The notes beneath the pieces were generated by a model. The model searched no databases. It was not told the DNA's origin and was given only the letters and a program-made list of their open reading frames with translations. DNA of 64,000 nt. Origin: Azoarcus sp. KH32C. Its GTDB lineage: Bacteria > Pseudomonadota > Gammaproteobacteria > Burkholderiales > Rhodocyclaceae. The translations under genes and the position numbers were made by a program. Shown piece by piece: positions 62,154 through 64,000 of this stretch (the first letter of the stretch is position 1; each line of letters opens with the position of its first letter). The stretch covers positions 1,922,001 to 1,986,000 of the forward strand of contig NC_020516.1 of NCBI RefSeq assembly GCF_000349945.1, written 5' to 3'.

Positions 62154-64000
62154 TCATCGTACGCGCCGGCACAGCAGCGCGTGGGTGACGATGTACTGAT
62201 ACTTGCGTGCGTGTTCGCGGATCAGCAGCGGAAACTCGGCTTCCTTGACGAGCTCGAAGCCGTCGCCGGCCAGCATCGCGCGTAGCGTGTCCGCACTGTG
62301 GACCGGCCCCTTGGCGTCCGAATAGCCTCCTAGCCAGGCACCGCGCGGCGTGAACTGTTCGAGCCAGGTGTAGGGCGAGAAGATCGCCAGCATCCCGCCG
62401 ACGCGAACGAGCCCGCGCGGGCCGCCGAGGCGTCCGAGCAGAGAACGCGGACTCGGCAGGCGGCACAGCAGGTTGGAGATCAGCACGGCGTCGTAGTCGG
62501 CGAGTTCGGTCGGCAGCGAACAGGCGTCCGCCTGACGGAAGCTCACACGCTCGCGGGCGATCGCCGGGTCGATCCGGGTGGTGACGCGGTGGCCGAGTTC
62601 GCCCTCGTCGCGGCAGAAGTGTTCCAGCGTGCCGTTGCGCTTCAAGGTTTCGGCAGTGTCGATGAAGGCGCGACTGAGATCGACGCCGAGGACTTCGCGA
62701 TAGGCTCGTGCCAGTTCGAAGCTCGCGCCGCCGACTGCGCAGCCGATGTCGAGGGCGCGCTCCATCGGTGCTCCGGCGGCACGCGCGCCTTCGGTCAGCC
62801 AGCGTGCGCAGCGCTGAGGGAATTGACAGGCGTCGCGCGGCCCGGATTCGAACGGCATCTGTTCGGCGGCGCTGCCGAAATGCAGCAGTAGGTAGTCGTC
62901 GACCATCTGCGCGCTTTCATAGACTTGGCTCGCAGCGTCCTCGGTGTCGAGGCGCACTGCGCCGCCGTCATGATCGGCCTGCACGACGCGGAAGCCCGCA
63001 TGCTGGAAGAAGTGCGGGCGGAAGTGAAAGCGCGACCAGACGCTCGCCTCGTCGCCCGTCGAGATCCACGAGCCACCGAGGATCATCTGGTGCTGGCCAT
63101 CGTAGCAGGGGCTGCTGAAGTCGTCGTAGTAGGGGTGGACCTGGGCGCCGGGCAGCGGGTTGAAGTGGTCGCCGAGCCATTGCCAGACGTTGCCGAAGAC
63201 GTCATGGAAACCCTTCGCCGTGGGGCGGCCGGCGTCGACCGGGGACGAGGAGCCGCAGCCGAGATTGAGGTTGAGCTGGTGTTCATGCAACAGCCTGCTG
63301 CCGTCGGCCGTCATCACGGCGTCGTCGGACACGCCGGAGACTACATCGCGCAGGGCGTTGTGTTCGGCCTCGCTCGGCAGCCGGTAGGGCTTGCCGTCGC
63401 GCTCGGTGAGCCAGGCGCAGTAGGCGCTCGCCTCGTGCCAGTTGACCTCCGCAGGCCAGTCCCACTGCATGTCGATGACTTCGAAGAGCGTACGCAGCCG
63501 GTATTGGTGGTAGCCGGCGGGGCCTTCGGGTACCCAGAAGGCCGGCCACTTGATGTTGCGGTACTTGCGCCATTCCCAGCCGGTCGCGGACCACCAGCGC
63601 GCTTCGCGATAACCGCCTGCGACGACGAAGCGGTGGAACTCGCCGTTGGTGACGAGTCGCTTGCCGGCGCGGAAGGGCTGGACCTCGGCGGTCCGGCTGC
63701 CGTACTCGTTGTCCCAGCCGTAGGAGGGCCAGTCGGCCGGCTTGCCGAGATGAACGGTCGTCGCCGGCACGGACAGGAGCTCGAGCTCCGGATAGTGCCG
63801 GCCGGGTTGCGGCTCCGTATTGGCCTGTCCCCGTCGTCGGGCGGACGGATGCAGGGCAGGCCACGCATCCGGGCGGTGCAGCAGGTTCAGCGGCAGCTCG
63901 TGCATCAGCACCGACGAGGTTTCAAGATGGATGCGCTCGTGCTCGAAGCCCATGAAGAGCGCCCACAGCGGATGCGCTTGGGTGATCGGCGCATGGCCGT
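62154..64000 (-). CDS. ovoA: Ovothiol synthase OvoA (5-histidylcysteine sulfoxide synthase/methyltransferase), N-terminus beyond window
   Basis: The frame is open to the right edge, so the N-terminus is missing. The first visible part includes HERIHLE, the HxxxHxE iron-binding motif of OvoA and EgtB. A formylglycine-generating-enzyme-like sulfatase domain follows (about WHEASAYCAWLTERDGKPYRLPSEAEHNAL and GFHDVFGNVWQWLGDHF, by region). The C-terminal third is a SAM methyltransferase (ALDIGCAVGGASFELARAY, ISNLLCRLP). OvoA joins cysteine and histidine into 5-histidylcysteine sulfoxide; its C-terminal domain N-methylates the imidazole of the thiol. The carbon-sulfur lyase partner OvoB is not in the window. 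It begins 25 bp before the Pat-type gene's start on the same strand. Confidence 0.9.
   Translation of the reverse strand, partial: GHAPITQAHPLWALFMGFEHERIHLETSSVLMHELPLNLLHRPDAWPALHPSARRRGQANTEPQPGRHYPELELLSVPATTVHLGKPADWPSYGWDNEYGSRTAEVQPFRAGKRLVTNGEFHRFVVAGGYREARWWSATGWEWRKYRNIKWPAFWVPEGPAGYHQYRLRTLFEVIDMQWDWPAEVNWHEASAYCAWLTERDGKPYRLPSEAEHNALRDVVSGVSDDAVMTADGSRLLHEHQLNLNLGCGSSSPVDAGRPTAKGFHDVFGNVWQWLGDHFNPLPGAQVHPYYDDFSSPCYDGQHQMILGGSWISTGDEASVWSRFHFRPHFFQHAGFRVVQADHDGGAVRLDTEDAASQVYESAQMVDDYLLLHFGSAAEQMPFESGPRDACQFPQRCARWLTEGARAAGAPMERALDIGCAVGGASFELARAYREVLGVDLSRAFIDTAETLKRNGTLEHFCRDEGELGHRVTTRIDPAIARERVSFRQADACSLPTELADYDAVLISNLLCRLPSPRSLLGRLGGPRGLVRVGGMLAIFSPYTWLEQFTPRGAWLGGYSDAKGPVHSADTLRAMLAGDGFELVKEAEFPLLIREHARKYQYIVTHALLCRRVR

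Overview
The window is GC-rich, densely coded chromosomal DNA. Gene content points to an environmental betaproteobacterium, most likely of the Azoarcus/Aromatoleum/Thauera group (Rhodocyclales). This is inferred from protein character and gene neighbourhoods; no rRNA or other phylogenetic marker lies in the window.

Layout. (1) 1-9447: an acetate block with the 3' part of acs and its terminator, a small membrane protein, a sodium/solute symporter-histidine kinase fusion (CrbS/CbrA-like), a single-domain response regulator, a degenerate histidine kinase fused to a DnaQ-type exonuclease, and a second symporter of the acetate-transporter type. (2) 9517-9607: tRNA-Ser(GGA) with a terminator, then an exonuclease/GIY-YIG nuclease. 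(3) 11339-14540: a gluconate module (GntP-type permease, gluconokinase, LacI-type regulator) with three related operators. (4) 14562-17299: a TetR regulator divergent from an SDR-thiolase pair. (5) 17433-17707: a consensus sigma-54 promoter reading into a 63-aa protein with a double-glycine leader. (6) 17749-22986: membrane diguanylate cyclase, COG3146 acyltransferase-like protein, AidB-type acyl-CoA dehydrogenase and HAD phosphatase. (7) 23082-30382: a catabolic cluster with FAH-family hydrolase, Asp/Glu-racemase-family protein, arylmalonate-decarboxylase-like protein, MFS permease, two FCD-type GntR regulators and a hydantoinase/dihydropyrimidinase, linked by TTGTCGACAA-type sites.

(8) 30470-52979: a type VI secretion locus with tssA, B, C, hcp, E, F, G, H, J, K, L and M, plus tagF, an OmpA-type protein, PAAR, a membrane-anchored M15 peptidase, a TPR lipoprotein and two T6SS-linked proteins of unknown role. 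No vgrG and no PpkA/PppA kinase-phosphatase pair is present. (9) 53058-56125: a type I secretion ABC exporter and its HlyD-type adaptor, without an outer-membrane partner or a visible substrate. (10) 56389-64000: a CHASE-PAS-PAS-GGDEF-EAL protein, a Pat/YfiQ-type acyl-CoA-synthetase/GNAT acetyltransferase, and an ovoA-type gene cut by the right edge.

The regions read as separate modules. One functional thread may join the two ends: Acs carries the C-terminal PKTRSGK motif whose lysine is the known target of Pat-type acetyltransferases, and a Pat-type gene lies about 58 kb away. The most unusual items are the sigma-54-driven double-glycine peptide, the pseudokinase-exonuclease fusion in the acetate-sensing cluster, the decarboxylase-type active site in the hydantoinase-linked cluster, the thiolase-like membrane protein in the T6SS locus, and an inverted repeat that covers the tssA ribosome binding site.
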